DNA of 64,000 nt, from NCBI GenBank assembly GCA_951799405.1, contig OX637332.1, positions 29,674,832-29,738,831 on the forward strand. The letters run 5' to 3'. The translations under genes and the position numbers were made by a program. Below are positions 42,066-52,626 of the stretch, one piece after another; positions within the stretch are counted from its first letter, which is position 1; every line of letters starts with the position of its first letter. The DNA is from Agapetus fuscipes. Taxonomy: Eukaryota > Arthropoda > Insecta > Trichoptera > Glossosomatidae. The notes under the pieces are model-generated. The model had not been told where the DNA came from. It worked only from the letters and a program-made list of their open reading frames with translations, and ran no database searches.

Positions 42066-42595
42066 AGAGCTTGTATGAAGAAAGTTATGACTCTGGATGA
42101 AATGAAAGAAGTTAAAAGTGTTGTTTATTTGAATAACAAACCAAAAACATGAATTTTCACAGTGTTAATACACAAACCATAAAAAATAGAAATGAAAGAA
42201 GTTTATAAGGGCAGAAAGATATGGCGGTTGATCTGTATGTTGGCGGCTAGGGCTAGGTTTTTTTAAAATTATAATTTTGTATTTGTTTTTATTGTGTATA
42301 CGTATTATAATTAGTTTATTTAAAAATGAATTTTTTGTGTATGTTCCTTGACTTATAGGTTGGTATGCGGCTGACCACCAATGCTGTAAACATGGTTCAC
42401 TTTGCCAATGTCATCCCTGTTTCAGGGAAGGACGGTAAGAGTTGCAGGGTGTATGTTTATTTTAGATTTGTGTTTTTATGTTGTAGGTCCACATGCGGCA
42501 TTTGCAAGCGCAAACTTGCACGTGGCTGTTTGTGAGAATGCAAAAAATGTGAATCTCCAATGTAACATATCTTTGTAACTTAGACTAGATTAGAT
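42066..42595 (+). mobile_element. LINE-T copy with a 76-bp insert
   Basis: End of ORF2 (gcttgtatgaagaaagttat...), interrupted at 42114-42189, then aggtttttt 3' UTR, T unit (42345-42580) and a short TTAGA tail. Confidence 0.8.
42114..42189 (-). mobile_element. 76-bp insert with 14-bp target duplication
   Basis: Flanked by AAATGAAAGAAGTT (42100-42113 and 42190-42203). Its ends match those of the 160-bp insert at 62616-62775 (tttgtgtattaa, gtgaaaat, aaataaaca..gtg), but the hammerhead part is absent. Interpreted as an internally deleted member of the same retroelement. Confidence 0.75.
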
Positions 42596-42690
42596 ATAGC
42601 GACGACCAAGCTCTCACAGGGTTCTTGAGATGTGATTCACACAAAAACAGCGCTCACCGAATAAGTCATCCTAATGTTATAAGTACACAA

Positions 42691-43216
42691 ATGCAACTTT
42701 AAAAGCGAGGTAATGTGTCTAATAGGAGATATGCATTAGATATGAATCCAAAATCTTCGCAACTCAGATTAAAGATACAAGCTGAATGGTAAAGGTGTCT
42801 ATCCGAATTTCAGATTGAAAAAAAAACCCTCTTTGATCTGTTTTCTCGCAAACAAAGTCAGAATAATAATATTTTTCTTGTTTCCTTTAAATGAATTTCT
42901 TCATTTCTTATTTCTGAGTATAAAGTTTGTCCGGTGATTTTAATTGCTAAAGTTTTTTTTGCAAGTTCAACTTTCTGACTCGGTTAAAAAAATAACTGCT
43001 TGTTTTACTGTATGAAGAATTCCTTAATAAGGAAGACTCGAAGCAAATCCATAGAAAATACCTGTTTTCTTTGTTGGAAAACATTTATTATTTGTCTTTT
43101 TTTTGTGTGTGTGTTTTTATTGTTATTCAATTCAGTGTCTTTTTCTTCAGATTCTTCCGGGAAGTGTTTGTACGGATTCTCGTGTTTTTGTTAAAATTGT
43201 TATTTGCAACGCAAAG
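42691..43216. other. No recognisable feature
   Basis: AT-rich; the small hydrophobic ORF at 43000-43194 has no motif. Confidence 0.3.
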
Positions 43217-43545
43217 CAACGCAAACGCAACTAAGCTACACATATAGTGTAACTTCTTGCCGCGTTATCCCCGAAGGGGTCGCATGTGGCGAGTTGAACC
43301 TATTTATTTTTACAGGTAAGGGGGCCGGCCTTACGCCAACCACTTCAGTTGAAGTGGAGGTTTCCCAGCTCCCGAGAGTGCTGGTACTCATTTCTTGTGA
43401 AGGCTGAGTAAACCTTGCCGGTATTTTATTTTGGGGTTTGAAATAAACACCGAAATGAGAAATAATTTCTGACACCCTCGGTGGGATTCGAACCCGAGCT
43501 TTCGGCATAGAATGCAAGCACTCTACCAACTGAGCTATCGACCGG
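43217..43545 (-). mobile_element. SINE-B, full length
   Basis: Minus strand GGTCGATAGCTCAGTTGGTAG, B box GGTTCGAATCCC, body and tail as at 40505-40836. The hairpin cacttcagttgaagtg is intact. Confidence 0.85.
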
Positions 43546-43669
43546 AGTAATATTTTTTATTTGACTGATTAATTAATTAATGACTTCTTTCAACTGAGAG
43601 TCAGGCTATCGTAAATTTGTCCGGATGGGTTTGAACCTGGTTTTTATTTCAAACGCAATCAGAAATACG

Positions 43670-43745
43670 CTCGCGCTTACATATGCTGAATGTGTACTTA
43701 TAAAATAACAACACAAATGTAAAATGAACATCAGCCTTACATGAT
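43670..43745 (-). repeat. T fragment
   Basis: cgcgcttacatatgctgaatgtg...atgaacatcagcc. Confidence 0.5.
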
Positions 43746-43860
43746 ACTTAACATAAAGGAATTTGCCACAAAACCTTAAACTAGATATTCTCTCGGTGAG
43801 AAAAGTCAATAGTCTATGTATCGAGGGTACTTACCTACCAATTAAAAGGTAAAATATCGG

Positions 43861-44096
43861 TGTTATGGCCGAGGGGGTCAAGTGGGCTGATTTTTCTAGC
43901 GTGTTTGGAATGGAATAACGTTGGTTCGATCCCCGCTTGGGTCATTTGACCATAACTTTGACCCTGGTTCAACAGATGTTATTGGATAATTTTTAATTCA
44001 TGAAAATAAACAATAATGAATTATTAATTAATTTTGTTATACCTGTTTCTGACCAGGCAGAATAGGTTGGTGGATTGCATTCCTCTTCACAAATCT
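43861..44096 (+). mobile_element. SINE-D, tRNA-Leu/Ser-like SINE
   Basis: Head TATGGCCGAGGGGGTCAAG resembles the A-box region of type II tRNAs (Leu/Ser). B box is GGTTCGATCCC. Then cataactttgaccctggttc, aacagatgttattggataat, and end block acctgtttctgaccaggc...ttcacaaat. Other copies at 24593, 45536 (minus) and 59578. Confidence 0.8.
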
Positions 44097-44099
44097 ATT

Positions 44100-44560
44100 T
44101 AAAAAAAAGGTTGAATTTTCTCTAAAAACCGTGACAGGCCGTGTGATGTGTCGTTTTATTATCTATGGAATTTGTGCCAAGTCTATTGCTTACTATCTGA
44201 GACTAAGAAGTTAAAAAGAATGACGATTCTTGAAATAGATCGTGGATTGTATGTCGCCTATGTGCCAAACAATAATCCTGAAATTCTTCCTTCAGTCGCA
44301 TAGCGCAGAGTCTCGGGTATCTTCAAGAGGCTTTTGAAATATTTCGTCTAGGATAGAATCCAATTTCTATTTTGATGGACTGTCCGTACTAAAATCACAA
44401 GAATGCCAATGCTGAAGCTTAAAAAAGGCCTCAGTATTGATAAAGACAATAGGTCATAATTCCTACTAATTTTATGAAAGAGCAGAAAAGAACAATGTCG
44501 AGATATACTTCATAAGAAATACCATAAAAATGGCATATTGAGTAAATGGTACGATCGAGC
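44100..44560. other. No recognisable feature
   Basis: No family match. Confidence 0.3.
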
Positions 44561-44564
44561 ACTT

Positions 44565-44800
44565 TATCGTACCCTTAAATGTAAAACTGAATAAGTACTG
44601 ATTCACTGATCTGAGAAATCTCGGATAAAACATTTTATTGTGTGCGACTTCTCACGGTAAATGAACTAATTGTAAGAAATTGCTTATAATAAAAATCTAC
44701 ACCACAGGATTTTCACACTTTTGAGTGTTTTCTCTCGTGGAAAATAGGAAAAAGGTGCATATATATCTGAGAAACTCATGCTAACTTAATAAATCAAGTA
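44565..44800 (+). repeat. Unnamed ~230-bp dispersed repeat, copy 2
   Basis: Partner of 15620-15840 (aaactgaataagtactgatt, cactgatctgag, taaatgaactaatt, aggaaaaaggtgca). Confidence 0.65.
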
Positions 44801-45026
44801 TTCAGTTTTACCTAAGTATCGATGTAGAGAAATATACTGTAAAAAGTATTTAAAAAATTCTTTTAAAGTTGAAATATCAGCTTGAATTATTCAGGTATTT
44901 GGCAAGCTCTGTTTTTATCTGAATCATACTTGGAAGATGCTCAAAGCATTCTTGTTTTCCCGCTAGAGCCCACATGCGCTTTTGTGGTGATGTAAATCAC
45001 AAAAAAACGCATAGTAATCTAGTTAA

Positions 45027-45260
45027 TTATTATTATTATACTTCAAGAGTGCATTATACTGCATGCGTGAGGAATTTCATAGCTATAGGACCGCGTCAGA
45101 CTCGGAAAAACAAGCCTTCTATTCACTTCACAGCTCCTGGCGTGGTTTGGTGGAAGTCTTTCAGGTCAGGAAGGTGTCTTCTGATGGAGCACTCCTCCAC
45201 TATGTGCCGGACAGTCTGGTTCTCCGCCCCACAGTCACCTCCTGGAGATGACGCTAATCG
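45027..45260 (-). pseudogene. LINE ORF2 C-terminal zinc-motif fragment with (TAA)n tail
   Basis: Minus strand encodes GGDCGAENQTVRHIVEECSIRRHLPDL, the cysteine/histidine end typical of several LINE ORF2 proteins (CG..QT..HI...C). It is followed by stops and a short (AAT)n tail at about 45027-45040. Confidence 0.65.
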
Positions 45261-45535
45261 CCATCTATAGAGAATTTGCATCCGCCTCGCTCAGTGTAAT
45301 AGAATTCATGAAAATTAAAAAACAGTTTTAATCTTTGGCACAATTTTTCCTTTTTTGGTTTTAACCGTATTAATATCTTCCATCACACTAGCTCCGTATT
45401 CAAATCTGCCCTGAAGCATATTCACGAGCCTATGAATAATTTACTCACTCTCGGGCACATCCGAGCTCAAGGGGAAAGGGCAGAGGCTTCATTTAGTGGA
45501 ACTGGGAAGCCATTGAGATAAACCGGTAGTTTAAA
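45261..45535. other. No recognisable feature
   Basis: No family match. Confidence 0.3.
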
Positions 45536-45757
45536 ATAAAAATGGATTTGTGAAGAGGAATACAATTCATCAACCATTTTGCCTGGGCAGTTGTATTAAT
45601 GCAAACGCAGAAGCGTGTTTGCATGTAATAGCAAATGTTGAACTAGGGTCGAAGTAATGATCAAACGGGCCAGGCGTGATTCGAACCAACGTTATTCTGT
45701 TCCAAATACGCTAGTCAAGAATAACGACACGATCCTCGGCCATAGCATCATCTAGTT
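45536..45757 (-). mobile_element. SINE-D copy
   Basis: Minus reading of the tRNA-Leu/Ser-like head (GGCCGAGGATCG, B box GGTTCGAATCACG) and the SINE-D body. The ttcacaaat end is at 45536. Confidence 0.75.
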
Positions 45758-45827
45758 TAAAGAATTGTTTAAAGTTGAAAAAAATCGGTAACAGGACAGA
45801 ACAGACCGAAGACCGTTTCACAGGTAA

Positions 45828-46085
45828 ATGAAAGGTCGTGAGTTCGAATCCCGGTGAAGCACTAAAATATAACACTTATATATTTAAATATGCTTATCGC
45901 TGGGTTGAAAAATCATAGTATATCTTTACCAAAGGCCGGTCACCAAAGGTCTATCCAGCCTTACAACCATTGGGTGTTGCTTGAGAATTGGTGATTTCTA
46001 CAGCGACGACCAAGCTTGCAGAGGGCTCTTGAGGGGGGATTCACACAAAAACAGTGCTCACCAAATAAATCATACTTTTATTACT
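45828..46085 (+). mobile_element. SINE-A, head damaged
   Basis: B box GAGTTCGAATCCC intact; the A-box part is mostly lost. Full body and tail to aaataaatcatac. Confidence 0.8.
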
Positions 46086-46099
46086 AAATTATTATAACA

Positions 46100-46195
46100 G
46101 AACAGTGACAAAACAACACATGGAATAACAACATATGAAATAACATCACATGGCAAAACATCACATGACAAAACGGCACATGACAAAAATTTGGT
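46100..46195. repeat. 15-bp tandem repeat
   Basis: Five to six units of aacatcacatggcaa-type sequence, diverged. Confidence 0.75.
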
Positions 46196-46479
46196 AATAA
46201 ATGGGTAAACGTCTGCATCTCAATCGTACAGAATTAAGGTTAATTGATTTTTCACTAGTCATTTTATTTGTATATCATGGGTTAAACATAAAAAATATTC
46301 GTGTTTGACTTGGTTCTAGCCCTCCTTAGTTTGTTTGTAAAACAGATAATTTTTCCAAAACTGGAGTCAAATAAACTTAAGGCCATAAAATATGAATACA
46401 TACATACAAATGTAATGTGCGGCTTTCAGGTATTTGAGGGTTGGCGCCAAAAAAACCGAAATCGAAATTTGCCTGGACA

Positions 46480-46665
46480 ATGTGAATGAATGGACAGTAA
46501 ATGATAGTGAAATAAGTAAATAATATTTACGGTGGAAATGAAGCATTTGAGAAGTATGACAGGAAAAACTCTGAAGGATAGTAGGAATGAATGGGTAATG
46601 AGTGAATATAAGAAAAGGATGTGAATTTTAAGGTACGAAAGAATTGATGAGATGGTTTGGGAATT
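46480..46665 (+). pseudogene. Decayed RTE-like LINE ORF relic
   Basis: Reads EWTVNDSEIS in one frame and RLMRWF-like remnants later; heavily mutated. Confidence 0.45.
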
Positions 46666-46689
46666 TTTTGTTTGCAAGTTCTATAAAGT

Positions 46690-47360
46690 TTGTTAGAGAT
46701 CAATGAAATATTTATTGATTATTTATAGACCTACAGGTAAGAAAATTAAATTTCCAGGTCTAAAGACTAAGGCAAGAAAATGCAATTTAGAGAGCTAATG
46801 TGTTGTTCCTTGTTCCTTGACTTATAGGTTGGTATGCGGCTGACCACCCATGCTGTAAAAACGGTTGACTTTGCCAATGTCATCCCTGTCTCAAGGAAGG
46901 ACGGCAAGAGTTGCAGGGTGTACGTGTATGTCAATTTGAGATTTGGTTTTTATGTTGTAGGTTCACATGAGGCATGTGCAAGCGTGAACTTGTACGTGTC
47001 TGTTTGTGAGAATGCATGTATGTAATGTGAATCTCCAATGTAACATATCTTTGCAGCTTAGATTTAGATTTAGAATAAAATATATACTGATTATTTATAG
47101 ACCTGTTAAAAATACTTTTTAACATGAGTTTAGAATTTCATAGATTGTTCCAGAATTGCAGAAGGTAGCCGCATTATGTACTTACAAGTTTGTTATTTTA
47201 AAATAATTAGTTGAAAAAGGTCAAACATGCATTGTCATCATTGACATACTAATCATTGTTAATAAATAACGAATTTGCTGACAATGTACAGGTAAGAAAG
47301 TGAAATTTTAACGCCTAAAAACTAAGGTAAGAAAATGAAATTTAGAGAGCTAAAAAAAAA
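46690..47360. repeat. ~90-bp direct repeat flanking a T copy
   Basis: 46690-46800 and 47245-47355 share caggtaagaaa, aaattt, ctaa.gactaaggcaagaaaat and ttagagagctaa. The T copy 46803-47072 lies between them. Confidence 0.6.
46803..47072 (+). repeat. T copy, complete unit
   Basis: gttccttgacttataggttg to gcagcttagatttagattt. A local gcatgta duplication is present. Confidence 0.85.
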
Positions 47361-47790
47361 TTTTTCTGTGTCAAAATTGTATCAGTTCCACAAAAAATGC
47401 ACGTCTTTCGAATACTCGACTTTTCAGTTCTCTTCATGGCATCCCTACGGGCACACATCGGTCGGATAAAGGTAAATCTCTTGAGAAACGGTGAATAATG
47501 GCTACGCAAAGAAAAACAATATCTCATAATAAGAGTTGCGATACACGCAGTAATTCCGGCAAGACGTATGCGTGCACGGCAAGGAAACGATTTGTATGAG
47601 TGAATATTCAAATCATATGGACAATAAATGTGAATTCGTTTATTTGTTTTCCTACCCAGAATTTCAAAGTATAATAGAATAAAAAAAAAATAGAATTTCT
47701 TGTGACTCGCTGACGTCATTGCGGGCCAATCAAATTGCAAGCACAACTCCCGCAATGGCGGTTTGATTTCTCACTATAAACACAAAAACA
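47361..47790. other. No recognisable feature
   Basis: No family match; the 137-residue minus ORF shows no known motif. Confidence 0.3.
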
Positions 47791-48230
47791 GTCAACGACG
47801 TTACCATGTTGAAAGCACCGGTTCCCATAGATCACCGAAGTTAAGCAACATTGGGCGCGGATAGTATTTGGATGGGTTACCGCTCAGGTAGGTACACAGC
47901 GTGTCGTTGGCATCTTGGACCGGTCCGTAGTCCAGTGGCAGCACTTCGGACTCGTAAATGGAAGGTTGTGGATTCGGATCTCGGCGGAGCACAAAAATAT
48001 ACCATTTATACTTCCAAATATGCTCTTCGCTGGGTTGAAAAAAATCATACAGCCTTTACCAAAGACCGGTCAGTAAAAGGTCCATTCAGCCTTACAGCAT
48101 CTGGGTCTTGCTTGAGAATTGGCGCTTTCTACAGCGACGACCAAGCTCGCAGAGGGCTCTTGAGGTGTGATACACACAAAAACAGCGCTCACCAAATAAA
48201 TCATCCTAATATTATTATTATTATTATTAG
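47791..48230 (+). mobile_element. 5S-tRNA chimeric SINE, complete
   Basis: 47791-47911 is a near-complete 5S rRNA-like segment: GTCAACGACGTTACCATG start, GATCACCGAAGTTAAGCAAC internal-promoter region, ATTGGGCGCGGATAGTA, end GTGTCGTTGGC. The linker atctt is followed by SINE-A from 47917 (GTAGTCCAGTGGCAGC, B box GGATTCGGATCTC), body blocks and an (ATT)n tail at 48210-48230. Reference copy of the chimera, about 440 bp. Pol III transcription from the 5S or tRNA promoter is inference. Confidence 0.9.
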
Positions 48231-48239
48231 CACTAATTC

Positions 48240-48742
48240 ATTGCCTTGTAGGTTGGTATGAGGCTGGCCACCCATACTGTAAAAAATGGTTCACTTACCC
48301 AATGTCACCCTTTATTTCAGGGAACGTCGGCAGGAGCTGCACGGTGTATGCTCATTTGAGATTTGGGTTTTTTATCTTGTAGGTTCACATGCGGCATGCT
48401 TGAGCGCGAACTTACATGTGTCTGCTTGTGGGAATACGTTTCATATAAATCTTAAATGTAATATATCTTCGCAACTTATCTAATCTAATCTTATCTAATC
48501 TAAGTTGCAAAGATATGTTACATTGGAGATTCACCATACATGGATTTTCACAAGCAGACACGTACAAGTTCACGCTTTGCACACGCCGCATGCAAGCCTA
48601 CAACATAAAAACCCAAATCTCAAATGGTCACACACTCTGCAACCCTTGCCTTCCTTCCCTGAAACAGGGGTGACATTGGCAAAGTTAATTATTTTCTATA
48701 GCATGGGTGGTCAGCCGCATACCAACCTATAAGTCAAGGAAC
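48240..48742. repeat. Two T copies, tail to tail
   Basis: 48240-48478 plus and 48479-48742 minus meet at a single (CTAAT)n tract. Both are otherwise complete. Confidence 0.85.
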
Positions 48743-49085
48743 TTAGATTATAGATATGGACATTAAATGTGAATTCGTTTATTGTTTTCCTTTCCCTGAA
48801 ATATTATTCATTTTTTTGGGCTAACGCACAGGAATTTGTGGAATTTTATTGTCCCGAGAAACGAAAAATTTAATATCAGGAAAAAATAAAATCCCTGATG
48901 GAGAGGGGGGGGATGTGAAGGGGGGGGGGGATCATTACGTCATCATCCCTTAATCCAATAAATCTCAAGTAAATTATAAATTAAACTCTTTGAATAATTT
49001 AAAGAGCAATTAGTTGAAGATAAAATACTTTGTAAAGAGCATGAAAAACCTTGCTCTCAATGCGATTTGATTATAAATTATTCAT
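48743..49085. other. No gene; G runs
   Basis: Contains G tracts at 48902-48930 on the plus strand. Otherwise unrecognised. Confidence 0.4.
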
Positions 49086-49328
49086 CCAATGGGTTGGTGT
49101 GAGACTGACCACGCATACTGAAAAAAAAACACTTTTCCAATATCATCCCTGTTTCAGGGATGGTCGTCGAAAATTGCAGGGTGTATATTAATTTGAGGTT
49201 TGGGCTTTTAATTTGTAAAAACATTTGCAGCATTTGTTAGCGTCAACTTACACGTATATGTTTGCGGGCATGCATTTGATATGAGTTTTGAGTGTATAAT
49301 ATAACTTTGCAACTTAGATTGTAGATAA
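49086..49328 (+). repeat. T copy, diverged
   Basis: gggttggtgtgagactgacc to gcaacttagattgtag. Confidence 0.75.
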
Positions 49329-49423
49329 TATTGCTGCCAAAGACGTGAGATATAAAAGAAATATAAAAAGAAATATAAAAAGAGATATAAAACATGTGAA
49401 ATGAAATACAACTCTACAATCTA

Positions 49424-49512
49424 TAATCTAAGTTGCAAAGATGTATAAACATTTAAAATTCATATTGAATGCATGCCTAAAAACAGATACGTGTTACTTT
49501 GCGTTCAAATCC
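49424..49512 (-). repeat. T 3' fragment
   Basis: Tail to acttt gcgttcaaat, then a C tract. Confidence 0.65.
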
Positions 49513-49530
49513 CCCCCCCCCCTCCCCTCA

Positions 49531-49776
49531 CCACAGTGCTTGTTTGGCTTATCCAACATTTGATTCAGAGATGACCTTTCAATGTTTTGTCTTAAGAGTT
49601 AAATTCTACGCAATTTGAGCAAACAACAAACAAACAAAAACACGTGAATGTGAAAGTTGGTAAAATTATTCTTAAAATCAATTTCCAGGTTTCATAAGAC
49701 ACAAGGTACAGTACACACACAAACACTGCACATTGGAAATTACATTTGATGGACATAAGGCCAACAAGCTCTAAGG
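49531..49776. mobile_element. MITE-J copy 1
   Basis: Inverted ends cagtgcttgtttggcttatc and ataaggccaacaagctct, 246 bp. Interior shares cataagacac..g..ca..acacacac..aacactgc with copies at 50375 and 50566. Confidence 0.65.
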
Positions 49777-49779
49777 GGA

Positions 49780-49992
49780 CGATTTAAAATTCATATTAAA
49801 TGCATGTCGAATACATGTGCAAGGTCACAGTTACAAATGATGCATGTGTATTTACAAAAAAAAAAACAAAGCTCAAATGAACATGGTCCCTGCAACTTTT
49901 GCCGACTTTCTTGAAACAAGGGTGACATTGGCGGAGTGAGCCATTTTTATACAGCACGGGTAGCTAGCCTCATACCAACCATAAGTCGAGAG
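49780..49992 (-). repeat. T copy
   Basis: Body to ataccaaccataagtcgag; tail lost. Confidence 0.75.
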
Positions 49993-50114
49993 ATATGCCG
50001 TAAATCAAAAACTGTATGAAAACTACATCACTCTCCAGGAGTGTCGTTGTATATTCCATACATTTTTTATTTACGCGATCGAGGTGAGATGTACGAAATG
50101 ATGTATACTTGGGG

Positions 50115-50343
50115 TCCCATCACACCATACTGTAAAAAATGGTTCACTTTGTCAATGTACCGCTGTTTCAGGGAATGTCGGAAAAAGTTGTAGGGTTTAT
50201 GTTCATTTAAGGTTTGGATGCAATTTTTAAGTACTTACACATTCAGCATTTGTAAGCCAGAACTACACGTGTTTGTTTGTGGGCATGTATTTAATATGAG
50301 CTTTAAATGTTAACACATGTGTGCAACTTAGATTATAGATTAA
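50115..50343 (+). repeat. T copy
   Basis: accatactgtaaaaaatgg to cttagattatagatt. Confidence 0.75.
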
Positions 50344-50374
50344 AAAATTGTATTTCTTTTCATACGTTTTCTTG

Positions 50375-50546
50375 CTTTGTTTTTTTTTCTGAGATAAGAA
50401 ACAAACGTAAAACACGACAATGTGAGAGTTTGTTTTCAGAATAATTTTACAGTCTTTATAAGACACATTGGCCGAGTACACGTCATACAAACATTGCTTG
50501 TGTGAAATTACCTCTGTTGGAGATAAGATAAACAAGCACTAAGGTG
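50375..50546. mobile_element. MITE-J copy 2, left end lost
   Basis: Keeps the interior and the right end gataaacaagcactaagg. Confidence 0.55.
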
Positions 50547-50565
50547 ACGAACTGTGGACAAACCC

Positions 50566-50810
50566 TCCCAGTTCTTGTTTACCGTATACGCTAATCTTGT
50601 CAAATAATACTTTTTCATGCAGTTGTCTTAAGAATCAAATTCTACACAATCTGAGCTAAGAAAAACCGTAAAACTCGATAATGTGAGAGTTTTTTAAAAA
50701 TAGTTTTTTAATAAATTTATTGTTTTCATAAGACACGTTGGTCCAGTACACATGCAAACATTGCTCATGTAAAATTTTCTCAATGGCGTATACGGTAAAC
50801 AGGAACTAAG
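50566..50810. mobile_element. MITE-J copy 3
   Basis: Best inverted ends of the family: gttcttgtttaccgtatacg against cgtatacggtaaacaggaac. 245 bp, no ORF. A solitary left-end fragment also lies at about 51003-51022. Confidence 0.75.
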
Positions 50811-51333
50811 GCAGCGAAACATCAAATGGATTAATTTTCGAAAAAAAAAACATTGATTGCTGCCTTTCATTCTATACGATTATAGTGTTTTCTGGCACAT
50901 TCTACACCCGTGTAGAATGTGGGTGTGTCAGGAATATTCTACACCCAAAATAAACCATGAAAGAGTAAAATAAACTTTGTGTCAGAATCCAAATCGTTCC
51001 CCCAGTGCTTGTTTGGCTTATCTTTACTTACCAGCCATATTGTAAAAAAAATGGTTCACTTTACCAATGTCACAGGGAAGGCTGGCAAGTGTTGCAGGGC
51101 TTATCTTCATTTGAGATTGGGTTTCTTTGTAAATAATTCACATGCGGCATGTGAAAGCGCGCATTTAATTTGAACCTAAAGTGTAATATAATAGGTCGGG
51201 GAAATTTCTCCGCATTTTATATGAAAATTGGTTTAGGCGACCAGAGCGAGGTGCATCTTTGACATCAAAATTCCCGGATTGAAAACGCTTAAACCAACTT
51301 TGTGCTACTCTTACTGACACTGCATTAGATCCA

Positions 51334-51811
51334 TCTAATCTAATCTTATCTAAGTTGCAAAGATATATATCATTCAAGATTTATATTAAATGCATTCCCA
51401 CAAGCAGACATGTATAATTTCGCGCTAACACATGCCGCATGTGGACCTGCAATATAAAAACCCAATCTCAAATGAACATAAGCCCTGCAACTCTTGCCGT
51501 CCTTCCCTGAAACAGGGGTGACATTGGCAAAGTGAACCATTTTTTTTTTTTACAGTATGGGTGGTCAGCCGCATACCAACCTATAAGTCAAGGAACAAAC
51601 ATCACAAATTACATTTTTAAAATTAATAAACAATAATATAAAATAAACATGGTCATGGACATCAAAAAAAACTACAACATAAAACAAATTTCACTTTAAT
51701 AAACCCTAGCCGCCAACATTACAGATCAACCGCCATTTCTTTCTATCCTTACATACTTCTTTCATTTCCTCCAGAGTCATAACCTTCTTCATACAAGCTC
51801 TTCTTTTATTT
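51334..51811 (-). mobile_element. LINE-T copy inside mariner
   Basis: Tail (CTAAT)n, T unit to 51594, 3' UTR, end of ORF2 (51715-51811) as at 4505-4596. Confidence 0.8.
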
Positions 51812-51990
51812 ATATTTTTTTAATGTATCTACTTTCTTCATTCGATTTGCTCATATTGACAGAAAGAAAAACAAATGAAAAATATCGGGAAACAAAATTT
51901 TGTCAATTTGATTTTTTTTTGAAATGGGTCCTTTTTAATGTGATGAAAACCAGCCAGATACAAATAGTAAAGCCAAAGATATATAACAAG

Positions 51991-52219
51991 CAGTGGAGAA
52001 AGGTGTCATACAAGCCGGTTTCTATCGGTTTCCCGTTTAAAATGAGACAGAAATGATAATAAAGTAGACTGCATGGTTTTAAAGGGGGAAAAATACGTAT
52101 TGTTTCTTTGGTTTTAAATGTATTTTTTTACTTTGTGCCTTTATTTTTCAACTACTTTGTTACATCATTTTAAAAGGGAAGCCGATGCGAACCGGCTTGT
52201 ATGGCACGTTTCGCAACTA
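51991..52219. mobile_element. MITE-K copy 1, hAT type
   Basis: Inverted ends CAGTGGAGAAAGGTGTCATA and tatggcacgtttcgcaacta extend about 55 bp in. Flanked by the exact 8-bp duplication ATAACAAG (51983-51990 and 52220-52227). An 8-bp target and CAGTGG ends fit the hAT superfamily. 229 bp, no ORF. Confidence 0.9.
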
Positions 52220-52234
52220 ATAACAAGTATATAC

Positions 52235-52626
52235 TGTTATGTAAATATGAAATATAAATATTTAAAATAAGTAGGTATTACTTATAGGAATTCTGTATTG
52301 TATTGTGTGGGAAGGAATCATTGAATAAAATACGTGCAGCATCGAGAAATAATAATTACTATGCCTTTCTGGAACTGTCTAGCAAATATAGGTCTAGATT
52401 GTACTGTTTTAAAGAGTATAAGAAGGGTGCCAGTGGCTTGCAGGGCGAGCAGTATCATACGAGCTTTACAAACACATAGAACTAACTTGATCAGTGAACA
52501 GAAACCAAGTGGAATAGTCGAGAAAGCTTTGTGAAAATAAATTATTTAAAAGTGTAAAATAAACAACTGTATAAGAAGACCTGTGTATTTTAATTTGAAA
52601 GACTTTTGAACCCTAATTTCGTAACA
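52235..52626 (+). mobile_element. Solo LTR (family of 2720-3191), plus orientation
   Basis: 392 bp, TGTTATG...CGTAACA, flanked by the exact duplication ATAC (52231-52234 and 52627-52630). Confidence 0.9.

Larger units (their letters stand above)
42028..42690 (+). repeat. SINE-A split by a LINE-T insertion
   Basis: The body piece actgggtctttctcgagaat (42028-42065) continues at 42596 with gcgacgaccaagctc...aacagcgctcaccgaataa. The two join at ctacag/atatag. Confidence 0.75.

Noticed and set aside
47791..47911. Functional 5S rRNA gene
   Set aside because: It runs directly into the SINE-A head through the same linker as at two other loci, and no pol III T-run terminator follows the 5S end.
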